From positions 2,642,680 to 2,706,679 of the forward strand of contig NZ_JABJQY010000002.1 in assembly GCF_013155375.1 (NCBI RefSeq): a stretch of DNA of 64,000 nt, in the 5' to 3' direction. Each line of letters begins with the position of its first letter. Positions within the stretch are counted from its first letter, which is position 1. The position numbers and the translations under genes were made by a program. Positions 38,955 through 47,291 of the stretch are shown one piece after another. This DNA comes from Nocardioides sp. zg-1308. Lineage in GTDB: Bacteria; Actinomycetota; Actinomycetes; Propionibacteriales; Nocardioidaceae. Under the pieces are notes generated by a model. The model had not been told where the DNA came from. It ran no database searches and saw only the letters and a list, made by a program, of their open reading frames with translations.

Positions 38955-40073
38955 GTGGTGGTGACCCCGACACTGAAGCTCGAGGCGGTGGTCCCGCCGA
39001 CCGACGACGACGGCGCCGAGCTGTGGGCGACGTTCTACACGTTCCGCATCGAGGCCGACGGCAGCGCGTCGTTCCCCTTCGTCTCCCACACGTGCGCCGA
39101 GCTGTTCGGCTTCTCCGCGCAGGAGGCGATGCGCGACGTGAGCCTCATGCACGACGCCGTCCACCCGGACGACCGTCGGCGCTTCGACGAGGAGGGTCGA
39201 CGCTCGTTGCGCGACCTCCAGCTGTTGAGGTGGCGGGGGAGGATCGTCCGCCGCGACGGCAGCACGTGTCCGGTGCGCATCACGTCGCGACCGGCGCGGC
39301 TGCCGGACGGGGCGACGGAGTGGCACGGCGTCGTCGTCGAGGACCCGGCCTCCCGCGGCGACGCGCACCACGGGCCCGACGGTGCCGTCGCCGTCCGGCA
39401 GGCCGACGCGCTGGCCATGCTGGGCCATGACGTCGCCGCACCCCTCACCGCGATCCTCGCCTGCGCCGAGCTGGCGCTCGAGGAGGTGAACCGCGAGCGA
39501 CGCCAACCGCCCCGGGACATCAACGCCGCGGCCGTTCGTCGGTGCCTGGAGGTCGTCGTGCGCCAGTCCCACCGCCTCGAGGCCATCCGCGGGGACCTGC
39601 TCATCCTCGCTGCCGCCGACGCCGACACCGTCGATGCGAGGGGGACGAGCGTCGACGTGCTGGCCCAGCTCGACGCTGCCGCCGACCTGGCGTCGGCCGA
39701 CGTGACGGTGAGCGTCGACTGCCCGGCCGGCCTGTGCTGCACGGTCCAACCGAGCCACCTCTCCCAGATGCTCTCCAACCTGGTGTCCAACGCGGTGCGG
39801 CACGCCCGTCGCGAGGTCGTCCTGAGCGCGTCACGCGTGGGCGATCGCGTCCTGGTCACCGTGACCGACGACGGACCGGGGGTCCCGGCCGAGGTGGTGC
39901 CCAGTCTCTTCACCCGGTTCAGCCACACCGGGGCGGCGGTGAGACCCGCCGGCGCCGGCACCGGCCTGGGCCTCTACATCGTGCGTGTCCTCGCGCGCGC
40001 CAACCACGGGACCGTCGTGCACACGCCCACCGACTCGGGCGCCCGTTTCACCCTCGCGCTGCCCGCCGCCTAG
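38955..40073 (+). CDS. PAS-domain sensor histidine kinase, orphan
   Basis: About 372 residues. A PAS fold fills about residues 20-125 (FPFVSHTCAELFGFSAQEAM then VHPDDRRRFDEEGR). The HisKA helix has the phosphoacceptor His in MLGHDVAAPLTAI (about 155-167). The HATPase has the N box LSNLVSNAVRHA, G1 TDDGPGVP and G2 GTGLGLYIV. There are no membrane segments, so it is a soluble sensor. No response regulator is adjacent; the next gene is an MMPL transporter. The frame is open upstream to 38655 but that part overlaps the hairpin region, so I start at GTG 38955 (38958 or 38961 are equal options) after GAAGGA. Confidence 0.88.
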   Translation: MVVTPTLKLEAVVPPTDDDGAELWATFYTFRIEADGSASFPFVSHTCAELFGFSAQEAMRDVSLMHDAVHPDDRRRFDEEGRRSLRDLQLLRWRGRIVRRDGSTCPVRITSRPARLPDGATEWHGVVVEDPASRGDAHHGPDGAVAVRQADALAMLGHDVAAPLTAILACAELALEEVNRERRQPPRDINAAAVRRCLEVVVRQSHRLEAIRGDLLILAAADADTVDARGTSVDVLAQLDAAADLASADVTVSVDCPAGLCCTVQPSHLSQMLSNLVSNAVRHARREVVLSASRVGDRVLVTVTDDGPGVPAEVVPSLFTRFSHTGAAVRPAGAGTGLGLYIVRVLARANHGTVVHTPTDSGARFTLALPAA

Positions 40074-40177
40074 GACCGGGCCCCTCCACCGGCGTACTGC
40101 AGGGGGAGTACGCCCGCACGTCGAGTGACTCCCTGCGGCGGACGCGGCACCCGGGCCCCCGACGCGACGGTAGGGGC

Positions 40178-42316
40178 ATGGACACCAGACCCTCCCTGCC
40201 CGGCCGGATCATCGCGATCCTGCACTCCTTCCCACGGCGGTCGCTCGCGGCCGTCCTGCTCTTCGTCGCCCTCGCCGGCGTGGTCGGCGGCCCGGTCGCC
40301 GGGGCGCTCGACTCCGACGGCGGCTTCGCGCCCGCCGACTCCGACTCCACGCTCGCCCTCGAGCGGCTCGAGGAGGTCACCGGCGTCCAGCCCACCGCCG
40401 GCATCCTCCTGCTCGTCGACACCCCGGCCGGCGACGCGAGCGGTGTGGACGAGGCCGTGGCGACCCTCGCCGCCATGGACGGGATGGCCAGCGCCGTCCC
40501 GGCCGGCACGGCCGAGGACGGCTCGACCGCCCTGGTCGCCGGCACGCTCGACGCCTCGGCGGAGGAGGAGGCCGTGGCCGGCGAGGTCCTCGACGAGTTC
40601 GAGGGCGTCGAGGGCGTCACCGTCGGTGGCCCGGCCGTGTCCGGGTTGCAGATGGGCGAGCAGGTGGAGGCGGACCTCAGCCGGGCCGAGCTGATGGCGC
40701 TGCCGATCCTCGTGCTGCTGTCGATCCTGGTCTTCGGCGGCCGCGCCGCCCTGCTCCCGCTGATGGTCGGCATCACCACCGTCCTCGGCACGTTCCTCAC
40801 GCTCGCCGGGATCAACCAGCTCTACGGGCTCAGCGTCTTCGCGCTCAACCTGGTGATCGGCCTCGGACTCGGCCTCGCCATCGACTACACGCTCTTCCTC
40901 GTCAGCCGCTACCGCGAGGAGCTCGCCCTGCAGGGCCCGACGGCGGGCGCCGCGCGCACCACCATGGCCACTGCTGGACGTACGGTCGTCTACTCCGCGG
41001 CCACCGTCGCGGTCGCCCTGGCCACGCTCACCCTGTTCCCGCTGGGCTTCCTGCGCTCGATGGGACTGGCCGGCGCAGCCGTCGCGGTCGTCGCGGCAGC
41101 CTCGGCGCTCGTCATCGCACCGGCGGCCTTCGGCCTCTGGGGGTCCAAGCTGGCCCGTCGGCGCCGCGACGGGGCCGCCGCGGAGGGCCGCTGGTACCGC
41201 TTCTCCCACGCGGTGATGCGTCGCCCGGGCGCCATCGCCGCCGCGACGGCCGCGGTCATGGTGGTGCTCGCCGCGCCGGCGGTGCAGGCCGAGTTCACCC
41301 CGGTCGACGGCTCGGTGATCCCCGAGGGGCTCAGCTCGCGCACGGTGGGCGACGCGCTCGTGGAGCAGTACGCCGGTGACGGCGCGACGCCGGTCACCAT
41401 CGCCGTCAGCAGCACGGACGACGCTGCGGTGGCCGGGCTGGCCGACGCGGCCTCGGACCTCCCGGGCGTGGTCGCGGACGCTCGCGTGGCCGACCTCGGT
41501 GACGACGTCTGGCAGGTCGACCTGGCGGTCGCCGGGGACCCGGCGGGTGCGGACGCGCAGCAGGTCGTGGACGACGTCCGGCTGCTGGCCGAGGACGCGG
41601 GCGTGGACGCGCTCGTGACGGGACCTGCCGCGGAGTTCACCGACCAGCTGCAGGCCATCGGCGACACCCTGCCGCTCGCGATCGCCGTGCTCGTGGCGCT
41701 CACCATGCTGGTGCTGTGGCTGATGACCGGCTCGGTGGTGCTGCCGGTCAAGGCGGTGCTGATGAACCTGCTGACGGTCGGGGTCTCGCTCGGGGCGATC
41801 GTCTTCGTCTACCAGGCGGGCCGGTTCACCGACCTCCTCGGCTACACGCCCAACGGCGGGATCGAGCTGAGCAACTTCCTCATCGCCGCCGCCGTCGTGT
41901 TCGCGCTCTCCACCGACTACGGGGTCTTCCTGCTCGGCCGGATCAAGGAGTCGCGTGACGCCGGGCTCAGCGAGCGGGAGGCGATCGCCACGGGGCTGGG
42001 CCGTACGGGCGGCATCGTGACCGCCGCCGCGATCCTGCTCGCCGTGGCCATCGGGGCCTTCAGCACGAGCGAGATCACCTTCATGCAGCAGATCGGCATC
42101 GCGACCGCCATCGGCGTCCTGGTCGACGCCTTCGTCGTCCGCTCGCTCCTGGTGCCGTCACTGATGGCGATGATGGGCAAGTGGAACTGGTGGTCGCCGA
42201 TGTGGCTGCGCCGGGTCCACGACCGCATCGGGCTGAGCGAGGGCGCCCCGGAGCGCGGGGACGACGACGAGGACCGTGGTCGTCCGGTCCCGGCCCCCGA
42301 GCTGGCCGGTGTCTGA
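40178..42316 (+). CDS. MMPL family RND transporter
   Basis: A 712-residue RND-type exporter of the MMPL family. An N-terminal membrane helix (about residues 15-38) is followed by a periplasmic-like loop, six helices (about 170-345), a second extracytoplasmic loop, and a second set of helices (about 495-675). The conserved proton-relay Asp-Tyr pairs appear as GLAIDYTLFLVSRYREE and ALSTDYGVFLLGRIKE. MMPL proteins export lipids, siderophores or drugs. A two-component system follows 49 bp downstream and may respond to the same envelope condition. Confidence 0.92.
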   Translation: MDTRPSLPGRIIAILHSFPRRSLAAVLLFVALAGVVGGPVAGALDSDGGFAPADSDSTLALERLEEVTGVQPTAGILLLVDTPAGDASGVDEAVATLAAMDGMASAVPAGTAEDGSTALVAGTLDASAEEEAVAGEVLDEFEGVEGVTVGGPAVSGLQMGEQVEADLSRAELMALPILVLLSILVFGGRAALLPLMVGITTVLGTFLTLAGINQLYGLSVFALNLVIGLGLGLAIDYTLFLVSRYREELALQGPTAGAARTTMATAGRTVVYSAATVAVALATLTLFPLGFLRSMGLAGAAVAVVAAASALVIAPAAFGLWGSKLARRRRDGAAAEGRWYRFSHAVMRRPGAIAAATAAVMVVLAAPAVQAEFTPVDGSVIPEGLSSRTVGDALVEQYAGDGATPVTIAVSSTDDAAVAGLADAASDLPGVVADARVADLGDDVWQVDLAVAGDPAGADAQQVVDDVRLLAEDAGVDALVTGPAAEFTDQLQAIGDTLPLAIAVLVALTMLVLWLMTGSVVLPVKAVLMNLLTVGVSLGAIVFVYQAGRFTDLLGYTPNGGIELSNFLIAAAVVFALSTDYGVFLLGRIKESRDAGLSEREAIATGLGRTGGIVTAAAILLAVAIGAFSTSEITFMQQIGIATAIGVLVDAFVVRSLLVPSLMAMMGKWNWWSPMWLRRVHDRIGLSEGAPERGDDDEDRGRPVPAPELAGV

Positions 42317-42352
42317 GCGAGTGACTCCCCACCGGACCGGGCCGCCCGCCGC

Positions 42353-42358
42353 TACCGT
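42353..42358 (+). promoter_or_regulatory. -10 hexamer TACCGT, leaderless-type
   Basis: Ends seven bases before the GTG at 42366, so the two-component pair may be transcribed apart from the MMPL gene. Confidence 0.45.
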
Positions 42359-42365
42359 TGCGCGG

Positions 42366-43559
42366 GTGGCCCGGTTCCGTCTCGAGCGCCCCCGATGGGG
42401 GGACGTCGCGCTCGCGCTCGCCTGCATGGTGGTGATGCACGTCGAGATGCCCCTCAACCCGAAGGCCGACCCCAGCCTGCTGGGCAGCGTCGCGGTCGTC
42501 GTGGCGTCCCTCCCGGTCCTGCTCCGCCGCCAGGCGCCCGTGGTGGCGTACGCGCTGTCCTTCGTCGCGATGTACGGCGTCATCGCCACCGTGTCGGTCT
42601 ACAACACCATGCCGGCCCCGGTCGTGCTGTGCGCCTACTCGGTCGCCGAGCGCCACGGCCTGCGTGCCGCGTTGGTGACCGGGGCGTGCTCGCTGCCGCT
42701 CGTGCTCGCGATCCTGCAGGTCTTCAGCCCGCACGACATCGTCAGCTGGGGAACCGCCCGCAACCTGGCGCTCGTCCCCCTGCCGCTCGCCCTCGGCGTG
42801 GCCGCCCATGCCCGGCGCGGCTACACCACCATGCTCGTCGAGCGCGCCGAGGCCGCTGAGCACAGTCGCGAGGCCGAGGCGCTGCGCCGCGTCGACGAGG
42901 AGCGCCTGCGGATCGCGCGCGACGTCCACGACGTCGTGGCGCACGCCATGGTGACGATCAACGTGCAGGCCGGCGTGGGCGCGCACCTCCTCGACCGCGA
43001 CCCCGCCCAGGCCTACGACACGCTCCGCTCGATCAAGCAGGTCAGCGGCGACGCCCTGACCGACCTCCGCGCCATGCTCGGGCTGCTGCGGGAGGACGCC
43101 ACGGGGGACGCCCCGGCGCCGCCGGTGCAGCGGCTGGCCGACCTCGGCGACCTGCGCGACAGCCTCGCCGCGGCGGGCGTCGACGTCGCGTTCGACATCG
43201 ACCCCGGCGCCCGGGCGCTGCCCGCGGCCGTCGACGCGACCTGTTTCCGGATCGTGCAGGAGGCGCTCACCAACACGCTGCGCCACGCCGGGTCCACCAG
43301 TGCACGCGTGCGGGTGTCCCGCGCGGAGGACCGCGTGGTGGTCGAGGTCCTCGACGACGGCGGTGTCGCGACCCCTCCGCTCAGCGGCAGCGGGTCCGGG
43401 CACGGCCTGCGCGGCATGCGCGAGCGCGTCACCGCGCTCGGCGGCACGCTGGAGGCCGGACCTCGCCCGGCCGGCGGGTGGCGGGTCGCCGCCTGGCTGC
43501 CGGTGGGCTCGGAGCCGAGCAGGCCCGTACGCGACGACGCGGGGGTGCCGGCCCCGTGA
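42366..43559 (+). CDS. NarL-type sensor histidine kinase, membrane-bound
   Basis: A 397-residue kinase. About four to five membrane helices fill residues 13-150. A coiled linker leads to the HisKA_3 dimerisation domain with the phospho-His in RIARDVHDVVAHAM (about 180-193). The HATPase domain has EALTNTLRHAG (N box), LDDGG and GSGHGLRGMRERV. The short loops between helices suggest membrane-level sensing. It overlaps the response regulator by GTGA, so they form a strict pair. Confidence 0.93.
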   Translation: MARFRLERPRWGDVALALACMVVMHVEMPLNPKADPSLLGSVAVVVASLPVLLRRQAPVVAYALSFVAMYGVIATVSVYNTMPAPVVLCAYSVAERHGLRAALVTGACSLPLVLAILQVFSPHDIVSWGTARNLALVPLPLALGVAAHARRGYTTMLVERAEAAEHSREAEALRRVDEERLRIARDVHDVVAHAMVTINVQAGVGAHLLDRDPAQAYDTLRSIKQVSGDALTDLRAMLGLLREDATGDAPAPPVQRLADLGDLRDSLAAAGVDVAFDIDPGARALPAAVDATCFRIVQEALTNTLRHAGSTSARVRVSRAEDRVVVEVLDDGGVATPPLSGSGSGHGLRGMRERVTALGGTLEAGPRPAGGWRVAAWLPVGSEPSRPVRDDAGVPAP

Positions 43560-44236
43560 CCGCCCCGATCCGGGTGCTGCTCGCCGACGACCAGGCCCTG
43601 CTGCGCGCAGGCTTCCGGGCCCTGCTCGACTCCGACCCCGGCCTCACCGTCGTGGGGGAGGCCGCCGACGGCGCCGAGGCCGTCCGGCTCGCGCTGGAGA
43701 CGACGCCGGACGTCGTGCTCATGGACGTCCAGATGCCCCGCGTCGACGGTCTCGCCGCCACGGCACGGATCACCGCCGCTGCCGCGCTCGCCGGGACCAA
43801 GGTGGTGGTGCTGACCACCTTCGAGCTCGACGAGTACGTCTTCGGCGCCCTCCGTGCGGGCGCGTCCGGCTTCCTCCTCAAGGACATCGAGCCGCAGGCC
43901 CTCATCGACGCCGTACGGCTGGTGCACGAGGGGCAGGCGCTCCTCGCGCCCCAGGTGACCCGCCGGCTGATCGAGGCCTTCGTCTCGTCGGGGACCCCCG
44001 AGCCCGTCCCGGCGAGCGTCGTGCGGGGCCTCGAGCAGCTCACGACCCGCGAGCGCCAGATCCTGGCCCTGGTCGGTGCCGGGATGTCCAACCACGAGAT
44101 CGCGGCCGACCTGGTGCTGTCGCCGCTCACCGCCAAGACGCACGTCTCGCGGATCATGACCAAGCTCGGAGCCCGCGACCGGGCGCAGCTGGTGGTCAGT
44201 GCCTACGAGGCCGGACTCGTCACCGTCGGCGGGTAG
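43556..44236 (+). CDS. LuxR/NarL family response regulator
   Basis: A 226-residue regulator. The receiver domain has the acidic pair in LLADDQ (about residues 8-13), phospho-Asp in VVLMDVQMP (about 53-61) and Lys in LLKD. The LuxR-type HTH (about 160-220: LTTRERQILALVGAGMSNHEIA) binds DNA. GTG start inside the kinase stop. Targets are unknown; the adjacent MMPL gene and the inverted repeat at 44287-44328 are candidates. Confidence 0.94.
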   Translation: MTAPIRVLLADDQALLRAGFRALLDSDPGLTVVGEAADGAEAVRLALETTPDVVLMDVQMPRVDGLAATARITAAAALAGTKVVVLTTFELDEYVFGALRAGASGFLLKDIEPQALIDAVRLVHEGQALLAPQVTRRLIEAFVSSGTPEPVPASVVRGLEQLTTRERQILALVGAGMSNHEIAADLVLSPLTAKTHVSRIMTKLGARDRAQLVVSAYEAGLVTVGG

Positions 44237-44286
44237 GCAGGACTGCAGCAAGGCAGGGCGGGACGGCGGGACCGCCCGGTTGCCGT

Positions 44287-44328
44287 GGCGTAACGGTTCC
44301 GCACCCGGTGTGAACTGTGCGTTACGCC
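44287..44328. promoter_or_regulatory. Inverted repeat GGCGTAAC...GTTACGCC ahead of the Roadblock-like gene
   Basis: Perfect 8-bp arms (44287-44294 and 44321-44328) 26 bases apart, in the 129-bp gap after the response regulator gene. The centre-to-centre distance is about three helical turns. Its position upstream of the -10-like CAGGGT (44354-44359) fits a regulator site. Confidence 0.5.
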
Positions 44329-44365
44329 CCGGACGCCCGCGACGTCCCTGCGACAGGGTGGTGGC

Positions 44366-45190
44366 ATGGGCGCACATCTGCAGGACGGTGCGGGCGACCG
44401 CACGGAGTTCCTCGTCCGGCCGGACGGGACGGTGGTGGGGGACGACGGGTCCGCGGGTGCGCTGGCCGCCGCGCTGCCCTACACCGGCCGGCTCGCGCGG
44501 CGGATGGGCGAGCTCGTCGAGGCGGGTGACCTCAGGGTGATGGAGGCGTCGGGCACCCATCGGCTGACGGTCGGCGTCACCTGGACGCCCGCCGGCGAGG
44601 GCACGTTCCGGGCTGCGGTGACGCCGCTCGTGCCTCGCACGGTCCCGGTCTTCACGGTCGTCGGCGCGGTCGACACCACCGCTGCCGTGGCGCACTGCCT
44701 CGACCGGCTGGCCGGTGTCGACGGGGTGGTGTGGAGCTCCGTGGTCACCGCCGGGTCGCGGGTCATCGCCGCCGTCGGGGACCGGCGCGAGCTGCACCAC
44801 CTCGCCGAGGTCGGCAACCGCATGCTCGCGATCCTGCGGTCGCTCGAGGACCAGCACGCGACCGGGTTCATGCGCCTGCGGTTCGAGCAGGGCGCCGTCA
44901 TCGGTGCCTCGCTCGGGCGGCACGCGCTGGTCGCCTGCACGTCCGTGACCGACGACGACGAGGTGCTGGCGGTCATCGACGAGATCCGCGCCGTCCTGGC
45001 CGGCCACGACCTGTCGGTGGTCGCGACGGAGCTCGACCCCGACGCGGTCGAGGCACCGACGACACCGGCCGGCGACGACGCGCACGAGCAGGACCGAGCG
45101 CCCGCGCCCGCCCTGGTCGGGGCCCGCTTCCGCGGTGCCGGCGAGCCGGTCGACAGGCGCCGACGGCGCTCGATCTTCCGGGCGCGCTGA
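44366..45190 (+). CDS. Hypothetical protein with possible Roadblock/LC7-like domain
   Basis: A 274-residue soluble protein. The N-terminal 95 residues are unrecognised. Residues about 100-220 (VDGVVWSSVVTAGSRVIAAVG, LHHLAEVGNRMLAILRSL, MRLRFEQGAVIGASLGRHALVACTSV) have the strand-helix-strand pattern of Roadblock/LC7 proteins, which act with small GTPases in bacterial signalling and motility. The C-terminus is disordered, ending in an Arg-rich stretch. No GTPase gene is near. A CAGGGT hexamer ends six bases before the ATG. The domain call is tentative. Confidence 0.6.
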   Translation: MGAHLQDGAGDRTEFLVRPDGTVVGDDGSAGALAAALPYTGRLARRMGELVEAGDLRVMEASGTHRLTVGVTWTPAGEGTFRAAVTPLVPRTVPVFTVVGAVDTTAAVAHCLDRLAGVDGVVWSSVVTAGSRVIAAVGDRRELHHLAEVGNRMLAILRSLEDQHATGFMRLRFEQGAVIGASLGRHALVACTSVTDDDEVLAVIDEIRAVLAGHDLSVVATELDPDAVEAPTTPAGDDAHEQDRAPAPALVGARFRGAGEPVDRRRRRSIFRAR

Positions 45191-45236
45191 CACGAACGCC
45201 GTCACCCGGGGGAGCGTGACGACGCTAACCTCACCA

Positions 45237-45248
45237 TGTCGATCGACA
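45237..45248. promoter_or_regulatory. Palindrome TGTCGATCGACA upstream of the LysR gene
   Basis: A perfect 12-bp palindrome 24-35 bases before the LysR ATG at 45272, a likely autoregulatory site. Confidence 0.45.
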
Positions 45249-45271
45249 ATGACGACCACAAGGGGGACGGC

Positions 45272-46156
45272 ATGGAGCGCAGGCAGCTCGAGTTCTTCCT
45301 CGCCATCGCCGAGGCCGGCAGCTTCACCCGCGCCGCGCAGGTCCTGCACATCGCCCAGCCGTCCCTGTCCCACTCGATGCGCACGCTGGAGGCCGAGCTG
45401 GGGTCCCCGCTGTTCGAGCGGCACGGCCGCGGGGTGCGGCTCACCGCCTCCGGGGAGGCCCTGCTCGGTCCGGCGCGTCGCACGGTGCGCTCGTTCGGGC
45501 TGGCCGCCAGCGCGGTGCGGGCCGTGACGGACGGGGACGTCGGCCGGCTCCGCGTCGTGTCGAGCACGTCGTGGGCGGTCCACCCGCTCGTCGAGCTCAT
45601 CGGGGAGTTCCGGCGCCTGCGCCCCCGGGTGCGCTTCGAGGTGACCGACCCGGCTGCGCGGACGGTCGTGCTCGACCAGGTGCGCACCGGGCAGGTCGAC
45701 TTCGGCCTGGTCGACGGCACCCCTCCCGCCGGAGCCCTGGCCAGCCTCGAGCTGGCGGAGCAGCAGCTGCTCGCCGTGCTGCCGCAGGGGAGCGGTCAGG
45801 GCCTGACGACGACGGTCGAGGAGCTGCAGCGCCACGGGCTGATCGGGACCCCACGGGGCACCGCCCTGCGTGACCTCCTCGACCAGCACCTCGAGGCGGC
45901 CGGGCACGCCACGGAGGTGATGGTGGAGACCGCCCACGTCGCATCGGTGGTCCCGCTGGTGCTCTCCGGCGCGGGCGCAGCCGTGCTGCCGGAGGGGATG
46001 GCGGTCGACGCTGCGACGAAGGGTGCGCGCGTCGCCCGCCTCGAGCCCGAGACCCGGGCGGCCGTGTCGCTGGTGTGGCGCGCGACCGGGCCCGAAGGCG
46101 TGGCGGCCGACTTCCTCGAGCTGGTCAGGGAGCACCGCGCCGACCGGTCGTCCTGA
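45272..46156 (+). CDS. LysR family transcriptional regulator
   Basis: A 294-residue LysR regulator. The winged HTH is in residues 1-60 (LEFFLAIAEAGSFTRAAQVLHIAQPSLSHSMRTLE), followed by the periplasmic-binding-protein-like effector domain (about 90-290). I chose the ATG at 45272 because AGGGGGA lies just before it and it gives the normal N-terminus; an ATG 12 codons upstream (45236) overlaps the palindrome. It precedes a betaine-type ABC transporter and dioxygenase in the same direction, with an ATAG-N7-CTAT box between, so it probably activates that operon in response to its substrate. Confidence 0.93.
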   Translation: MERRQLEFFLAIAEAGSFTRAAQVLHIAQPSLSHSMRTLEAELGSPLFERHGRGVRLTASGEALLGPARRTVRSFGLAASAVRAVTDGDVGRLRVVSSTSWAVHPLVELIGEFRRLRPRVRFEVTDPAARTVVLDQVRTGQVDFGLVDGTPPAGALASLELAEQQLLAVLPQGSGQGLTTTVEELQRHGLIGTPRGTALRDLLDQHLEAAGHATEVMVETAHVASVVPLVLSGAGAAVLPEGMAVDAATKGARVARLEPETRAAVSLVWRATGPEGVAADFLELVREHRADRSS

Positions 46157-46173
46157 TCGGCTCCTCGCCCTCG

Positions 46174-46194
46174 GCCATAGCCGCTTCCTATGGC
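46174..46194. promoter_or_regulatory. LysR-type box GCCATAG-N7-CTATGGC
   Basis: A perfect 7-bp inverted repeat with 7-base spacer, matching the ATAN-N7-NTAT form of LysR-family sites, 17 bases after the lysR stop. An unusually AT-rich stretch (about 46248-46280) follows, just before the proX start, and probably holds the core promoter. Confidence 0.7.
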
Positions 46195-46304
46195 TGTCGC
46201 TCACAAGTGGTCTGGGTCGCAGCGCGCTACCGCTTGGAGCCGCGTGTCAATTAAGTCTATCGTCTCACTCATATATTGATCGAGACTTCCGACCAGGAGC
46301 CACC

Positions 46305-47291
46305 ATGAACCACCGCCCCATCCCTCGCCGCGCCCGGCTCGCGGTCGTCGCGACCCTCGGCCTCAGCGCGGTGCTCGCCGGCTGCGCCTCCGACAGCGAG
46401 AGCGACAGCGACGACGGCTTCGCCAGCGGCTCCTCGGGCGGCGGCACGGACTCGGTGGTCCTGGCCGAGCAGCCGTGGGTCGACCTGCAGGTCGAGAACG
46501 AGATCGCCGTGCAGGTCCTGGAGGAGATCGGCTACGACGCCTCCATCAAGAAGAACCTCTCGGTCGAGAACGCCGCCTCGGCGCTCGGCACGGGTGACAT
46601 CGACGCCTACCTCGGCAACTGGTGGCCCTCGCAGGAGCCCACCTTCGGCGACCTGATCGACGGCGGCGACGTCGACGTCGTCTCCACCATGGTCACCGGC
46701 ACCGAGTACGCCCCCGCCGTCCCGGGCGACGTGGCCGACGAGCTCGGGATCGCCTCGCTCGCCGACCTCGACCAGCACGCCGACGCGTTCGGCCGCAAGA
46801 TCTACGGCATCGAGGCCGGCTCGCCCGGCAACGAGACCATCCAGGCGGCGATCGACGCCGACGCCTACGGCCTCGGCGACTGGGAGCTCGTCGCGAGCGG
46901 CACCCCCGCCATGCTGGCGCAGGTCGAGAAGTCGCAGAAGGACGGAGACCCGATCGTCTTCCTCGCGTGGAGCCCGCACTGGATGACCGTCCAGTACGAC
47001 ACCGTCTTCCTCGAGGACCCGGAGGAGGTCTGGGGCGGCGCCGGCGAGATCCGCACCGTCACCCGGGCCGGCTTCGCCGACGACAACCCCGAGATCGCCG
47101 AGTTCATCGGCAACCTCACCTTCACCACCGACCAGGCCGGCGAGTTCTACTACGCGCACGACAAGGAGGGCCAGGACCTGGCCGAGATCGCCTCGGCCTG
47201 GATCGAGGCCAACCCCGACGTCGTGGCGTCCTTCCTCGAGGGAGTGGAGGACGCCGAGGGCCAGCCGGCCGCCGAGGCCTTCGCGTCATGA
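46305..47291 (+). CDS. proX: Glycine betaine/choline-type ABC transporter substrate-binding lipoprotein
   Basis: A 328-residue OpuAC/ProX-type binding protein. Signal peptide with lipobox L-A-G-C (Cys near residue 25), Asp/Ser-rich linker, then the two-lobe fold. Trp and Tyr in QPWVDLQVE, YLGNWWPSQEP and SPHWMTVQYD are candidates for the aromatic box that binds quaternary amines. AGGAG precedes the ATG. It overlaps the ATPase gene by ATGA. The ligand may be glycine betaine or a related trimethylated compound; the dioxygenase at the end of the operon suggests one that is oxidised after uptake. Confidence 0.92.
   Translation: MNHRPIPRRARLAVVATLGLSAVLAGCASDSESDSDDGFASGSSGGGTDSVVLAEQPWVDLQVENEIAVQVLEEIGYDASIKKNLSVENAASALGTGDIDAYLGNWWPSQEPTFGDLIDGGDVDVVSTMVTGTEYAPAVPGDVADELGIASLADLDQHADAFGRKIYGIEAGSPGNETIQAAIDADAYGLGDWELVASGTPAMLAQVEKSQKDGDPIVFLAWSPHWMTVQYDTVFLEDPEEVWGGAGEIRTVTRAGFADDNPEIAEFIGNLTFTTDQAGEFYYAHDKEGQDLAEIASAWIEANPDVVASFLEGVEDAEGQPAAEAFAS

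Noticed and set aside
43013..46204. A 1063-codon open frame on the minus strand opposite the NarL regulator and LysR genes
   Set aside because: Same kind of shadow; it runs against four genes with clear motifs.
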